The notes under the pieces are model-generated. The model did not search any database. It was not told the DNA's origin and saw only the letters and a program-made list of their open reading frames with translations. The position numbers and the translations under genes were made by a program. From assembly GCA_905221605.1 (NCBI GenBank), contig CAJNDS010000435.1, positions 185,001-249,000 of the forward strand: a stretch of DNA of 64,000 bases, in the 5' to 3' direction. Below, piece after piece: positions 35,541 to 47,164 of the stretch (positions are counted from its first letter, which is position 1; every line of letters starts with the position of its first letter). Source of the stretch: Symbiodinium natans. Taxonomy: Eukaryota > Sar > Dinophyceae > Suessiales > Symbiodiniaceae.

Positions 35541-36399
35541 CGGCTGCATGCATTTGTGTTTGTGGCGTTTGTGGTGTTTGTGGTGCTCAGGTTGGAAACA
35601 TCTTGAAATATGGTGCCACAGTCATCAAGCCCTTCGGATGCTTACAGCAATCAGGAGGTATCGCACTAAGATGACAACGCTCAGGTATGCGACCATCTGC
35701 TTGGATCCGATCGTGGTCTCCGTCAAGGCAATTTTGCCTGTGACAAGTAACGAAGACAAGTGCTCAGCTGGGCCAGGCGTGTTTTTTCTGCTCACCGCCA
35801 AGCTTCTTGACATCCGGGGTCAGGTACCTTGGCATTGCGCGGCCAACCTGAGTAAGCTTGAACTTTCTTCGACAGCATGACGTTCCTCTTTCTAAAATAT
35901 CTAAGCCTAAAACAATCTTTAAATCAGCTGTTCCAACCACAACGTCAAGAATACAACTGCTTCGAGATCCCACACATACACGTTCACTAAGACATACATG
36001 GACATTCCGAAAGAAACAAGCAGCAAACAAGAGAAGTCTTGAACCCAAGTGGCTCTACAGCGTCCTAAAGCAAACCTATGGCAGCCTAGCCCGGGCAGCT
36101 CGGAGCTTAAGTCTACGCTTGGGCGGCAAGAGTTGCGATAAGTCCAACTGAAATTTGAAGGTCGAATCGTCGAAGCGGGGCCAACCGCGGAAAGATCAGC
36201 CAGAGCCTGCAATATCCCAAGCTGGGCCAGGGAACTCCTGCTTCCAACATCTTCCAACTCTCATTGCATGCATCCACACTTTGCGAGACAAAGCCGGGGG
36301 AGCATTGCACAGCAAAGCTGTTATTGTTATGTGTCGGCGCCTTGTTTTTTGCACTTTTTGTTCGCGCGTTGTAATACTTCTTTTTGTTTTCCCTATGAA
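35541..36399. other. No secure gene; possible 3' exons of the channel
   Basis: Plus-strand frames around 35650-35880 (MTTLRYATICLDPIVVS and onward) are open to a TGA at 35880 but have no family match. They could belong to the channel's 3' end or be chance. Confidence 0.25.
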
Positions 36400-37030
36400 C
36401 ATAAAGAGAATAGAGGTTTTCTTTGACGAGAGTACAGAGGAAACAGAGGTTTTCCTAATGAAGCATCGGTACAGAAGAGGTTTAACGAGAGAACAAAGAA
36501 CAAACAAAAAGAAAGAAATAAAGGAACAAACAGAAATAAATCAAGAACGAAAGAAAAATAACTTGAGATCCAAAACAAAAACAAACAGAAATAGTGAAAG
36601 ACAGAAGAAACAACTAGAGAAATACTCAAGTAATAAATCTTACAAGCAAAACACAAAGTCAAGCCCTGCAAAGTGCGCATTCTTTTTCAAGCCCGTCCTG
36701 CGCGCATTGTGTTTGCAATTGGTTGGGGGGGTGCCGCCCCGCCCCCAAGCCCCCCCCCCCCCCTCCCCGCAGTTTTGTTTCTTTTGAAGCCTTGCAAGAT
36801 GGCGTCAGAACGAAGACCATGCCTTACAAAGACCTTTTCCCAAAAGCCCCCCGGCCCAACCCCTGATTTTTAATTACTGCTTGCTTGCTTGCTTTATTAT
36901 AACTTACAGCATGCCATAAAAACAAGACTTGTGTTAAGAAAACATGCACATCCTTTTCCAAGCCCAGCATGCGAGCATTGTGTTTGCAAGTGGGGGGGCT
37001 GCGCCCCTTACCCCAAACCCGTGTTTGTGT
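36400..37030 (+). mobile_element. Composite repeat element, copy B
   Basis: Contains the GAGGTTTTC module twice (about 36413 and 36449), then the GCGCATTGTGTTTGCAA core with a G run and C run (about 36695-36770), then a second core GCGAGCATTGTGTTTGCAAG at about 36970. The segment TTGAAGCCTTGCAAGATGGC (36785) is also shared with copy C. The modules match copy A but in a different order. Confidence 0.55.
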
Positions 37031-38945
37031 TTCATTCGGAAATCCTTCCTGTCCTCTTTACTTTAGTACGCTCTGTCATAGGGAAAACTTTGTTTCCCCT
37101 GTATTCAGGAAATCCTTTATTTCCTTTGCAGTTGAACTACTTTCCCATACTAAAACAATTGGTCCAAAGAAGCGCGAAAGAAAGGTAAAACACAGTTCCT
37201 CGCCTATATTTGTTATGCACTCAGGTCTTGATGTCATGCGCTTTCGATCTGGGCTTTCGATTCTTCAAGAAAAGTAAGAAATCGGGACATGTCGAGTAAG
37301 AATTATTTGCCCAGTTCTACGACGTAGAAACAGGGTCACGCACGCAGGCACGTCAGATACGCTGACACGAGCGCACGTGCAGACAATCACATGCCTAGCC
37401 ACGCATTAATATCACAGCAAACCTTGCATGTCTTTACGCAGTTTTTTTTTAAGGTTCCCTGGTGCCAACCCCAATAAGGTGGAAAGCAACGAAGATGAGG
37501 GGAATGTAAAGGGCCAGGGACATGGCATACACAGAGCAAGCTTGAAGTGCCGAGCCACAAGGGGTAAGGCTTCGGATTTGTCTTCGGCTTCGGCTTCGGC
37601 TCCTGCCGCACCCGTTTGCAGGACGAAGCAGCCGGAAGCCCAGTTTTGCAAAGACTCAACTGCAAACGGTGGAAGGGTGGAAGTCAGCACGCGTTGATTC
37701 CGAGACGGGCCCTTGGTGCTGCAGAGGGTCACATTGCGCAGTCCAGCCATGCAGAGGTTCGGCAGTTTGTGAATCCAGTCCTGGGTCCTACATTCTAGAC
37801 GTTTGCTTTTTCATGGTCAACGTCTCCACCTGAATAGCTCCCCTGCCCTTCCCGTGTAATCACCCACTTTCAAGGAAACAGCAACGAATGCATGGAAGAA
37901 TCTTGGATAAACGTCAGTACTGTCAGCCTGCAAGTTTTTGTACCCAAAGTTAGCAACTTTCCAGACTCTTAGATCAGGTTCTTAGATGAATGTTGTCGCG
38001 CTGCAATGTGTGTGTGTGTGTGGGTGTGTGCGTACTTCTTGGGTCATGGGTACGGGGGTCATTACAATTATTTTGAATTGTTTTGCTTGCGTTCTTGCTT
38101 CATCAGTCTGATTTGATTCTGTGCATCTGCAGGGGAGCGAACATGTCTGCCTGCTTTGCTTTGCCTAACAGGGCTCATGGGCCTTGCTGTTTGGCTGTTG
38201 AAAAGCCGCTGGCAAGTCCTGTTTAAGGCTTTTCAACCCACTGTGAACAGCTCCGGCGGTATGTTTGTGTAAAGGGTACGAGTGCTCACAAAAGTCATGT
38301 GCCCTGGTTCTGGTCTGACATATCACCGCCTGGGGTGAGTTCCTTCATCATGGGTAGGGCTGACTTTACACCGGGTGGGCCGTAATCCTTGTGCTTGTAA
38401 GTACGTGTCACTAACGGAAACCCGCTATGCAGAATCGGAGCGGCTGGAGCAGTGCGGCCTATTGTTGCGCTTCAAGATGCACAAGCATGACCCTGGTTGT
38501 GTCTCTAGGACCAGCATGATCCGGAGCAGCAGCTTCGAAGAAATCTTGTGGGCTTCACGAGCATGATCGCCGCAGTCCCAGTACAACGGTACTTTCACGC
38601 TGATTGAGTCCTTGCCTTCAGATACGCCGCGCTTGTTTGTCAAAAGTTGCTGCTGTCAACCAGATGCATGCTTCTTGTGTTTTATTCGGGGGATGTGCGT
38701 TGGGAGATGTTGGGAGACCTGCAGTTGCAGCTTGATGCAGCTTGTACAGTTTCAAACAGTGAAGCAGCACGGCATCACACACCGCAAACACTGACGATCA
38801 GGTTTTCATGGCAGCCGCAGCCTCGGAATCGGTTTGTTTTGATTGTTGGCTAGTCTTCTGCATCACCAGACGATCCCTTCCGCCAAGTCTAATTCCCCCC
38901 TCCTCCAGCACAACCCCCTCCCCCGGAAAAACATGTACCAAAATT
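37031..38945. other. No recognisable gene
   Basis: Nothing coding can be supported. An open frame at 37428-37697 has an alanine/serine-rich patch (SDLSSASASAPAAP) but no other support. A short TG run lies at about 38009-38030. Confidence 0.4.
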
Positions 38946-39791
38946 AGGGGGTTCCCTGAACAGGTTTTGAGGGACATTCTAAACTCGAGAAACGCTCCAC
39001 TATGTGGGTCTGCTATTGGGGACGCAAAGGCACTTTTTCCACACTACTCTGGCCTCCAAAACAAAGTTTTCCACACGAAATCTTGCACCCCCAAGACAGG
39101 TTTTCCACAGTATCTGCGGGTCGCAAATTCAATTTTTCCACACTACTCTGGCCTCCAACGCAAAGTTTTCCACGCGAATCTGCGGGTCTGGTGTGTGTGG
39201 AAGAAGTTGTGGAACAGCTCGGGTGGCTTGCGGAATACGTTGTGGAAACACTCTTGCAGGTTGCAGAAAAGGCTGTGGGAACACTTGGTGTGCGGAAAAA
39301 GTTGTGGAAAAACTGGGGCGGTGCGCAGAGAAGGTTCTGGAAAAACTCGGGCGTCTTGCGGAAAGTTGTGGAAAAACTCTGGTGCTTTGCGGACAAGGTT
39401 GGGCAGAACCTGTCGATTAAAAACTTACTTGCTGCCAATGTCTAAAACTGCTGTGAACGCAACACCTTTTCCACAACTTTTTCCGCACACGTGTCCTCCC
39501 GTAGTCTGCGGAAAAAGCTGTGGAAACACTCGGGTGGTTCTGTGACGGAAAAGATTGTGAAAAAAACTCCGGCGATTTGTGGAAAAAGTTGCGGAAAAAC
39601 TCGGCCGGGTTTGCGGAAAAATTGTGGAACAAAAACAAGAGCCAGTGGACGTAGAAAATGGCAGCTCAGCACGTGGAAAAGCCAGCCTGTGGCGTGAAAA
39701 AACCCAATTCAGCAACATAAAAGCCATGAGTCTTTAGAGGCACGTGAGAACCCCAAGATAGAGTTTGAAGAACCTGTTGGGGGAACCCCCC
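38946..39791. mobile_element. Element with terminal inverted repeats filled with TTTTCCACA/TGTGGAAAA motifs
   Basis: The left end AGGGGGTTCCCTGAACAGG (from 38946) is the inverse of the right end AACCTGTTGGGGGAACCCC (from 39771), with 2-3 mismatches. The ~850-bp interior has a left third with repeated TTTTTCCACACTACTCTGG (39044 and 39138) and a right two thirds with many GTTGTGGAAAAACTCGGGC-type units in the opposite sense. It has no credible protein. It looks like a nonautonomous, MITE-like element built of one motif in two orientations. Confidence 0.6.
39469..39525. repeat. Strong stem-loop inside the TIR element
   Basis: Arms TTCCACAACTTTTTCCGCA (39469-39487) and TGCGGAAAAAGCTGTGGAA (39507-39525) pair at 18 of 19 positions around a 19-base loop. 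Confidence 0.8.
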
Positions 39792-40281
39792 AAACCAAAA
39801 TATACCAAAATACAGAAGTTAAAAACAATGCAAGTTAGGAGCCCGGCAGGAGAATATTTCAAAATTTGGGTGGGCCTGCTTATGGCTTGCCATGGCTTGC
39901 CGCCGGAAACCAAAACCCTGAAGCTGAGGATTTGTGCCTGTGAGCCTCAAATGTCGAACCCTAAACCCAAAACTGCCAGCCCGAAGGGTTTTGCCCCTCA
40001 AGCCTACGGTAAACTCGGTAAACCCCAGACCTCATCCCTAATCGTCAAGCACATTTTTTGGGGGTCTGGCAGTATGATTGCTTAAGATTTGGCAAGTGGT
40101 GTGTTTCGTATTAAGGGAGGGGAATGCATCTGCATACTCGACTCTGTCCCCACACAGAGGTGTGGATCAGCCTGATGACACTGCAGGGGCGAGGTGTTGA
40201 TAGCTTTCTTGCATCCAAGGCACAGTGGCTCAGCCATGGACTTCACCATGTAGTAAGGCTATTAAAGCTCTCTTGTTGCAG

Positions 40282-40340
40282 GCAACGCTGCGCGAAAGCG
40301 CCTTGGATGTCATGTTCTCGAGAGACGACAACGTGAAGGA
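40282..40340 (+). CDS. Candidate exon of unknown family
   Basis: After a strong acceptor (CTTGTTGCAG) the frame reads ATLRESALDVMFSRDDN and then VKD with gene-like codons; AAG/GATACC could be a GA donor. It is helix-like in composition (possibly an armadillo/HEAT-type repeat, not proven). The rest of 39.8-41.3 kb shows only weak candidates, such as KNDYSAELDFHVRFGFG near 40985. Confidence 0.35.
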
Positions 40341-41352
40341 TACCAGTTGCCACTTGCTCTTAATTGCCTTCACCATGATCATTGCCCCTGGCGCTCGCAG
40401 AGCTTCGAGAACATCAATACCTTTGCTGATGTGAAGCCCTGGGCAGAAGCTTGACGGCAGACTATAAAGAGACCGAAGGTGCAACACATGCATGCACTAA
40501 GCAAACCGCATCTCACAACGCCTCCGACCTTGCGCATTGTGGCCAGTCACCGTGACAGCATTTGAGTTCTGGTGGAAAGCAGGCAGGGAGAGTAAGAGGG
40601 ACAGAGAGGCACAATGAGGCACAGGCATCTTTCATGCTTCTTCATACGAAAACACAGTAGTGTACCATGAATGCGGGGCTTGTAGAAACTCCCCGAGCGG
40701 CAACAAGCGTCAACCCTCCGGTCTTATAGGGTGGAGGTGCAGCTGTCCTGGCTGCCAAGAGGGTCTGCTTGCCTGCTGGATGTCTTGGCAGCTGTCCCGT
40801 ATGTCTGCTCCGCCATATGAAGCACACCCCATCCACAAGAACAAGCTGTACATAGCTGTACTAGTAATAACAAGCAGATGCAAGCAGTGAGTTCTTCAAC
40901 TCCCTCCAAGTCTTTTCTCAGATGAGCCGATGCAATACATCGTTTTGCACCCTGTTTTTTTTTACAAATGACTATGGCACCAAGAACGATTACAGCGCGG
41001 AGTTGGATTTCCATGTTCGCTTTGGCTTTGGGGCTTGGTGTGCTCAAATTCAGCAGGAGGTGTTGCTATTGTAACTATATGTAAGTATACCGAGCAGATT
41101 CCTACGTACGTGGAAAGTTTACCTGGCGGACTGCGTGAACCTCTTGATCTCGAAGAGTGCCTGTGCACATTAGAGTATGGAAGCTGCAAGCAAAGCATCG
41201 GGAGTTGTGCTATTTTTTTCGTCTTGTTGAAGGCAATTCAAGTTTATAGGACGGCACGTAGGTCATCCTACCCGCTTGTCTTGTAGTGTTTTTCTTGCAG
41301 CATGTCACCATGTCTGGCCCCAATGTCATTGGCTCAGGGCTACTTTCTGGAG

Positions 41353-41462
41353 TGGTGGAGGGGGAGGGGGGAGGAGGGGGGAGGGGGGGGGGGGGGGGGG
41401 GGGGGCGGTGGGGGGGGGGGGGGGTGGGGGGGGTGGGGGCGGGCGGGGGGGGGGGTGGGGTG
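41353..41462 (+). repeat. Long G-rich array
   Basis: About 110 bases almost entirely G with T, A or C interruptions, including runs longer than 20 G. It is strongly quadruplex-prone and an assembly risk. Flanking 41463-42901 holds no supportable gene; a second G-rich patch lies near 42310-42330. Confidence 0.9.
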
Positions 41463-42901
41463 GCAGGCGTTTCCGCCTTGTGGTGGCAGGAGCGGCATTC
41501 GCATGAGTGGGCATTGATGACTGTTTCAATGGAGGACTGGTAGATGTAGTTGTGGTCGACATATTGAATGAGTTTTGCACAACTCACATAGCTGGCTGAG
41601 AGCATCTGAGGAAGCAGCAATTGTTGGGCCGGGGACGTGGCTGATTACATTCATGAACTGGCTGCCACGCTGACTTGTCTGATGTTGCGGCATTGTCAGG
41701 CTGTACAGCAATCCTACATGTGCCGAGAGCACTGATTCCGGCAGCAGTTGGCAGAGCAATTCTGCGTGCAACAGTGCAAACAACGCGCCAAGTTCTCAGA
41801 GACTTGGAAATTGGTCGATGTATGTTGATGTGAACTCCTGTTGTCGTAGCTTTGGCTGCTGAAGACTTCCCAAGACGCTACATTTTACACGCTGGGAGCA
41901 TGCCATGGACTGTATTGAATATGGTTTGAAAGGCTTGTATGAGGTGTTGTTAAGGTTTCCGTTTTTTGTTTGGAAGTACGCGTGAGTTCGTAGTGGCAGC
42001 ACTTGCTCAAGCTTTGAGTGACACATTCATGTTGATTGTCGTTCACTGTCGCAGTTTTGGCGAACAAAACAAACAATTGTCACTTCGATCCCGTGTCTGA
42101 TTGTCTGAGTGTCAGAACATGTAGACACTCAGACAGACGAGACACACCACTTCGGCGGCCTGTTCTTTATGTGGCTGTCGACTCGAATTGCAATGAATGC
42201 AATATCAAGGCAGCCGAAAATAGCATGTGATCGGAGTTTGCTGTCAGAAGTTAGAGCTGTTCTCTCACCAGAATTAAGTACTTCACTCAAATGCACTGGC
42301 GGAAGGGTGAGGGGGGGGCGGGGGCGGAGCCGCTACTTTCGCGTCGCTACCCTGACTCCGGTCGGCTCGGCGGGGCACCGTTGCAGGCTGAAAACGGAAG
42401 TACCTGAATTGAATACGGTTGAGCAATTATGGACTGGGATCCTGGCTGAATTTGGATAGAATCCGAATCCGCGCCTCGTCGGGAAACCTACAACATCGAA
42501 GTCTTCAGGTCATGGAGGTTAGACTATCTTTAACTTACTGTAAGTGATTTTCAAGAAAGGAACAATGAATAATACTAGCCCGCGTCTCTTGTGTCTGCAG
42601 TCCAAAATCTTCCGTCAAAACCGATTAGCAAGCAAAATCAAGTGCATTATAAACAAAACCTCGTAGTGATCGTTTTCTGTGTGATGCATTCCCGGCCCCA
42701 GTCTCGAAAACAGGCAGTTTCTCAGGCCAAAGCGGGTCCTCCTGACTTTGAGGCAGCAGCTCATCAATCGCATTGCCAACTGGAACATCGGTTTCCTGCC
42801 GCTTTCTGAGCTGACACCTCGACGTCAAAAAATATGTTGCAGCGATCTGCAGCGAATGAGCTCAGGAACACCACATTCGTGCGGCTGACAGTTCAGCCTG
42901 C

Positions 42902-43020
42902 ATGCTACGTGGCAACTTCATCTCGGTGGGCCGCTGGGTGCGCCGCTTCTTTCTTGACTTGGTTTGCTTTGCTCCACGCCACACGGAGCATGTCATGTCC
43001 TACCGCGTGAAGGAGCATTC
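42902..43020 (+). CDS. Candidate exon, unknown family
   Basis: The frame begins with ATG and reads MLRGNFISVGRWVRRFF, LDLVCFAPRHTEHVMSY and RVKEHS, with GC-rich third positions. It includes a short hydrophobic, arginine-flanked stretch. The end is uncertain because the frame stays open but loses gene-like composition after about 43020. No family recognised. Confidence 0.35.
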
Positions 43021-43437
43021 GTCAAAGACTCATGAACGAAGGCAGTATGCCAGCCACATTTGTCATGGGGAGCGCCGGAGAATCCTGGAGTGCAGAGCGG
43101 CCACAAAACAAATTACCACCATGGCTTCCCGGACTTCCAGGCCAAACATGGACGCCTGGAAATGGATTGCACGCAGGAAAGCTGGGAATATGGCTTCAAG
43201 AGGGCCGAGGAGGGAGGAGGGAGGCAAGAGGATGGGAAGGCAAGTGAGGACTGGGTTTGGAATGTCAGTGTTGGGCCCGTTTCGGGAGAGTTGGGACATG
43301 ACTTTGGGGTAGGGGACGGTTGTGGAGGCGGAGCAGGATTAGATTCACGATTCTGTGACGCCTCCACACATCCAAGTGCTGCGTGCAGCTTTGTCTGTCA
43401 CCAGATTTGAGCGTTTCATGCCTGCTGCCACTGTAAG

Positions 43438-43758
43438 ATGTCGCGCACATCCTATGCAGATCGCCTATTCTACGAAGAACACCCAATGTCGAATGCTGGA
43501 ACTCGGCATCCGCCTGAATTGGCCTGCACTACGCGTGATTCATGTGCAAGCGGAGTACGCAAGGTCTGCACCGACGTTTTCTCACAAGAGCCGCGCCTTG
43601 AATGCACAAGAGAAGATGCTACTGGCATGCCCCATATGGCAAGATTTCGTGTGGCTCAACGAAAGAACAGGTGCAAAAGTGCAGATGGACAGATCTTGGA
43701 TGCCCAGAGTTTGTCCACTGCCGTGAACCTCACGTCTCAGCTTCCGTCCTTGCCCTAG
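43438..43758 (+). CDS. 106-codon open frame, ATG to TAG, unknown
   Basis: A complete frame starting MSRTSYADRLFYEEHPM and ending SLSTAVNLTSQLPSLP. Polar, plausible composition, no transmembrane segment and no motif recognised. A second plus-strand frame (43355-43726) is open over the same DNA and also looks plausible (LLACPIWQDFVWLNE), so at most one is likely real. Confidence 0.3.
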   Translation: MSRTSYADRLFYEEHPMSNAGTRHPPELACTTRDSCASGVRKVCTDVFSQEPRLECTREDATGMPHMARFRVAQRKNRCKSADGQILDAQSLSTAVNLTSQLPSLP

Positions 43759-44414
43759 TCTTTTGAAGTCCAGAGAAGCTGTTGCCCACTGCCCCAGATC
43801 CAGGGACACTTTCAAATTTCAGTACGACGTGCCCTCCAAAGACCTGGGGTGCCTCAGATGCATTCAGATGCACCTTCAGATGCACCTCGATTGAACTTGT
43901 GACGATCGATTTTACCACTTGTCACCCCCGGTCAGGCCTTTTCGATTGTTGGGCGGACTGGTGCTCCAGTTCTAGATTGATGCCGTAGCTACAAGTTGTT
44001 CAGTCCGATTGACCATGCTTTGACCATGCCAGGCCTTCTCCTTGGGTGTCACTGCAGAGCAGCCGCTTCCTCACCTGCTTTCGGCTACGCCGCTACGCAA
44101 TCTTGTGTAGTCTTGTGTCATTTCGCATCGTTGCTAGGTGCCAAGAGATGCTTTCTCTGCTTGATGCAGACAGATGGTTCAGTGAGAATGCCGCATCGAT
44201 GGTCTTTGACTGGACCGGCTGTTTCGAGATGACAGCTGCTTGCGTTTGATTTTAAATCGTGGGGCAGGATCAGCTACAATGGCAACATGGATTTATTCAC
44301 ACACAGCGTTGCCACAGCCTTACGGTTTTTCCACGGCTGTTGCGCAGTGCACGATGCGCAATTCGGCAAGCTCTTGCTACTTTGTGCAGAAACACCTTTT
44401 AAGCTCTCCGTGAG
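43759..44414. other. No recognisable gene
   Basis: Only short overlapping frames. Around 43850-43885 there is a small internal repeat of TTCAGATGCA. Confidence 0.4.
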
Positions 44415-44671
44415 GTGGGCTTCAGTCTTATGCGGACGGGTGTGATGATTAGATCTGCAGAGTCCAAGACATTCCCAATGAACGTTGACACGGGAGGTGC
44501 CGTTGCTCTGCAAGCTTCTTCTGGAGCGAATCCTAACGCTCTGGCAGCATACCTGAGCGCAGGTGGCTACTTCAACCTGCAGACCTTGGTGCTCATGCTG
44601 TTTGGCATATATGCGGTACTTCTCCTGCACCTTGTCAAGCAGCTGCAGGCCCCATCTGACCCCATGCCAAA
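44415..44671 (+). CDS. Candidate exon with one transmembrane helix
   Basis: Open from a possible acceptor (CGTGAG/GTGGGC) or from ATG at 44430 (MRTGVMIRSAESKTFPM). It continues through GGAVALQASSGANPN and ALAAYLSAGGYFN to a clear hydrophobic helix, LQTLVLMLFGIYAVLLLHL, then basic KQLQ. The likely exon end is CTGCAG/GC (GC donor), since a 26-bp tandem repeat follows. A single-pass membrane segment of unknown family. Confidence 0.45.
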
Positions 44672-44682
44672 CAAGGCTGCAG

Positions 44683-44796
44683 GACACTCTGAAGTTGGGC
44701 ACTCCAGGGACACTCTGGGGTTGGGCACTCCAGGGGCACTCTGGGGGACACACAGGGGTTGGGCACTCCGGGAACACTCTGGGGTTGGGCGAGGAG
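44683..44796 (+). repeat. Tandem repeat, ~26-bp unit
   Basis: About four units of GGGACACTCTGGGGTTGG followed by GCACTCCA, directly after the transmembrane exon. The frame stays open through it, but the peptide is low complexity, so it is probably intronic. Confidence 0.8.
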
Positions 44797-44904
44797 AGAA
44801 GTAGACGAGGAGAAGAGTTGAGTTTAAAATCTAACAACCGCACACCGAGGGTGGGGAAAATGCATTTAAAGAAATAGTTAAATAAGTATAAATAAATAAA
44901 TAAT

Positions 44905-45223
44905 AAATAAATAAATAGACAAATATATCTATATGCTATATTATGCTATATTTATATAATAAGTGATATCAACAATAATAAGAATGATGGTAATAAGAAT
45001 AATCATTTCATATATAACATTTTTTATATAATATAATGTATAATCTATAATATATAAGACAATTTTATATATATAAGATGTCGTACATAATATGCAATAT
45101 AATTTCGAAAATGTATAATATATAATATATAATATATAATATATAACATATAATATATAATATATAATATATAATATATAATATATAATATATAATATAT
45201 AATATATAATATATAATATATAA
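44905..45223. repeat. AT-rich array, TATAATA heptamer
   Basis: After AT-rich lead-in sequence from about 44880, 45110-45223 is a nearly perfect tandem of the 7-base unit TATAATA (about 15 copies). It yields false Tyr/Ile/Leu-rich minus-strand frames. Confidence 0.9.
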
Positions 45224-45327
45224 TCAGCAATCCTAGTAAGGGCATAATGGTGCCAGTACCAGCGCGTAATGGTACCAATAACAGCGGGCAAGCGAGCTAG
45301 TAAGAGCGAGCAGCCAACGAGTAAAAG

Positions 45328-45454
45328 ATATGTTCTTCTGCAGATATATGTTCTTCTGTAGATACATGTTCTTCCGTAGATATATGTTCTTCTGTAGATA
45401 TATGTTCTTTCGTAGATATATGTTCTTCCGTAGATATATGTTCTTCCGTAGATA
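45328..45454. repeat. 18-bp tandem repeat
   Basis: About seven copies of TAGATATATGTTCTTCCG with few changes. The unit is a multiple of three and is open on the minus strand in several frames (for example repeated IYGRTY or STEEHI), but there is no other evidence of coding. Confidence 0.85.
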
Positions 45455-46214
45455 TGTTGACACGCACTCGCCGGTGGCTCAAGCGCCGGAGCATCTGATG
45501 TGAAGAAAGGTGTGATTGGGGTTTTGGGGGGATGGAGAAGATGGCCATACCACGCCAAATATTTAAAACTATGACAGAAAAATAGGACATTGATAGAAAT
45601 GTTCCTTGCCACGCTACACTGCCCAGGGTTCAAGGTGCTTCAGACTTACAGATTCAGTGTGAACTGCTTGTAATTGGAGCCGCTTGACAGCTTGTGCTTG
45701 TCGTGCCAGCAAGATTTGGCTCTGCTCAGGCGGTTGCCGGGCGAGTTGGCAGACTCGGACCAGAGCACAACAAAAAATGCCTCAGGCAACAAAGACCAAC
45801 AATCAGCAATCGGTAGACTTCAACTTGCCGATCCTGACATGGTGCGGGGAGACGTGCGGGCAGACTTCAACTCGCCGATCCTGAGCCCCACCACTGCTGT
45901 GACAAGTGTGGGGGCCTGAAATTCTGAAAGGACATGCCGGCTTCAAAGCATGTGCGTTTGGAAATGGTTCTCTTGGAAGTTTGCTTGCTTGAGGAAGAGG
46001 CGTCCGAGCTAGAGCGAGCGGACTCGTGGGAGGAGGTGCGGTGATTTCCTTCTTTTGTGCCAGCATATCAGTGAGAACACACTGATTCTGATTCTCTTCC
46101 CGTTCCCCCGCCCCCCCACAAACCCCCCCCCCCTCCACAGACGCTTTTTGTGCGGCGCAGACATTCCACCCCCCGCCCCCATCCCCCCTCCCCCCTCCCC
46201 CCCCCCGCCCCCCC

Positions 46215-47130
46215 GCCTCCTGGATCTCAAACGACGCTTTTTTTTGTGGTACAGTTTCGAATCCAGCGTCGTTTGAAACTCATCCGGCTCCAGGACCCGT
46301 CGCTTTTTTTCCGATTTTAAGCCCCCCCCCCCACCACTTCATCTTGAGCTTTGGATTTCAAACGACGATTTTTTTGTGGTACAGTTTCGAAATTGTGCCC
46401 CGAATCCAGCGTCGTTTGAAATTTATCCGGCTCCAGGACCCGTCGCTTTTTTTCCGATTTTAAGCCCCCCCCCCCACCACTTCATCTTGAGCTTTGGATT
46501 TCGAACGACGCTTTTTTGTGGTACAGTTTCGAAATTGTGCCCCAAATCCAGCGTTGTTTGAAATTTATCCAGGTCCAGGACCCGTCGCTTTTTTTTCTCT
46601 CCGATTTTAAGCCCCCCTCTCCACCACTTCATCTTGAGCTTTGGATTTCAAACGACGCTTTTTTTGTGGTACAGTTTCGAAATTGTGCCCCAAATCCAGC
46701 ATCGTTTGAAATTTATCCAAGACTCTTCAGGGGCCTGTTGCTTTCTTTTCCCCACAACCCCCCCCCCCCCCCCCCCTCACACTGTTTGTGTGGTACAGTT
46801 TTCGGGCCCCCCCCCCCCCCCCTCCCAGGCCCTACCCTGCCCCCTTGCCTCCTGGATTTCAAACGACGCTTTTTTTGCGGTGCAGTTCCAGCGTCGTTTG
46901 AAATTTATCCGGCTCCAGGATCCCGTCGCTTTTTTTCTGACTTTACCCCCCCCCCCCCCACTTCATCTTGAGCTTTGGATTTCGAACGATGCGTTTTTTG
47001 TGTGGTACAGTTTCGAAATTGTGCCCCAAATCCAGCGTCGTTTGAAATTTTTTTAAGACCCTTCAGGGGCCTGTTGCTTTCTTTCCCCCAAGACTTTGAG
47101 CCTCCCCCCCCGCACCACGATCTTGAGCTT
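46215..47130 (+). repeat. Tandem array of ~145-bp hairpin units
   Basis: Five to six copies of a unit starting CTTCATCTTGAGCTTTGG (at 46337, 46480, 46627 and 46961; spacing 143 and 147 between the first three). Each unit contains inverted arms ATTTCAAACGACGCT and AGCGTCGTTTGAAAT separated by about 38 bases (GTGGTACAGTTTCGAAATTG), then CCAGGACCCGTCGCTTTTTT and a C run. Some copies carry the variant tail CTTCAGGGGCCTGTTGCTTT. It is noncoding. C/T-rich sequence precedes it from 46100. Confidence 0.85.
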
Positions 47131-47164
47131 TGGTCGTTTGAGGCCAAAGCCCAAAGAGAAGAAA

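Noticed and set aside
39030..39640. TTTTCCACA motifs as bacterial DnaA boxes or an origin
   Set aside because: The context is a eukaryotic genome with an inverted-repeat element. The motif differs from TTATCCACA and its density reflects repeat structure.
44941..45633. 230-codon minus-strand frame rich in Tyr and Ile
   Set aside because: Created by the TATAATA and 18-bp tandem arrays.
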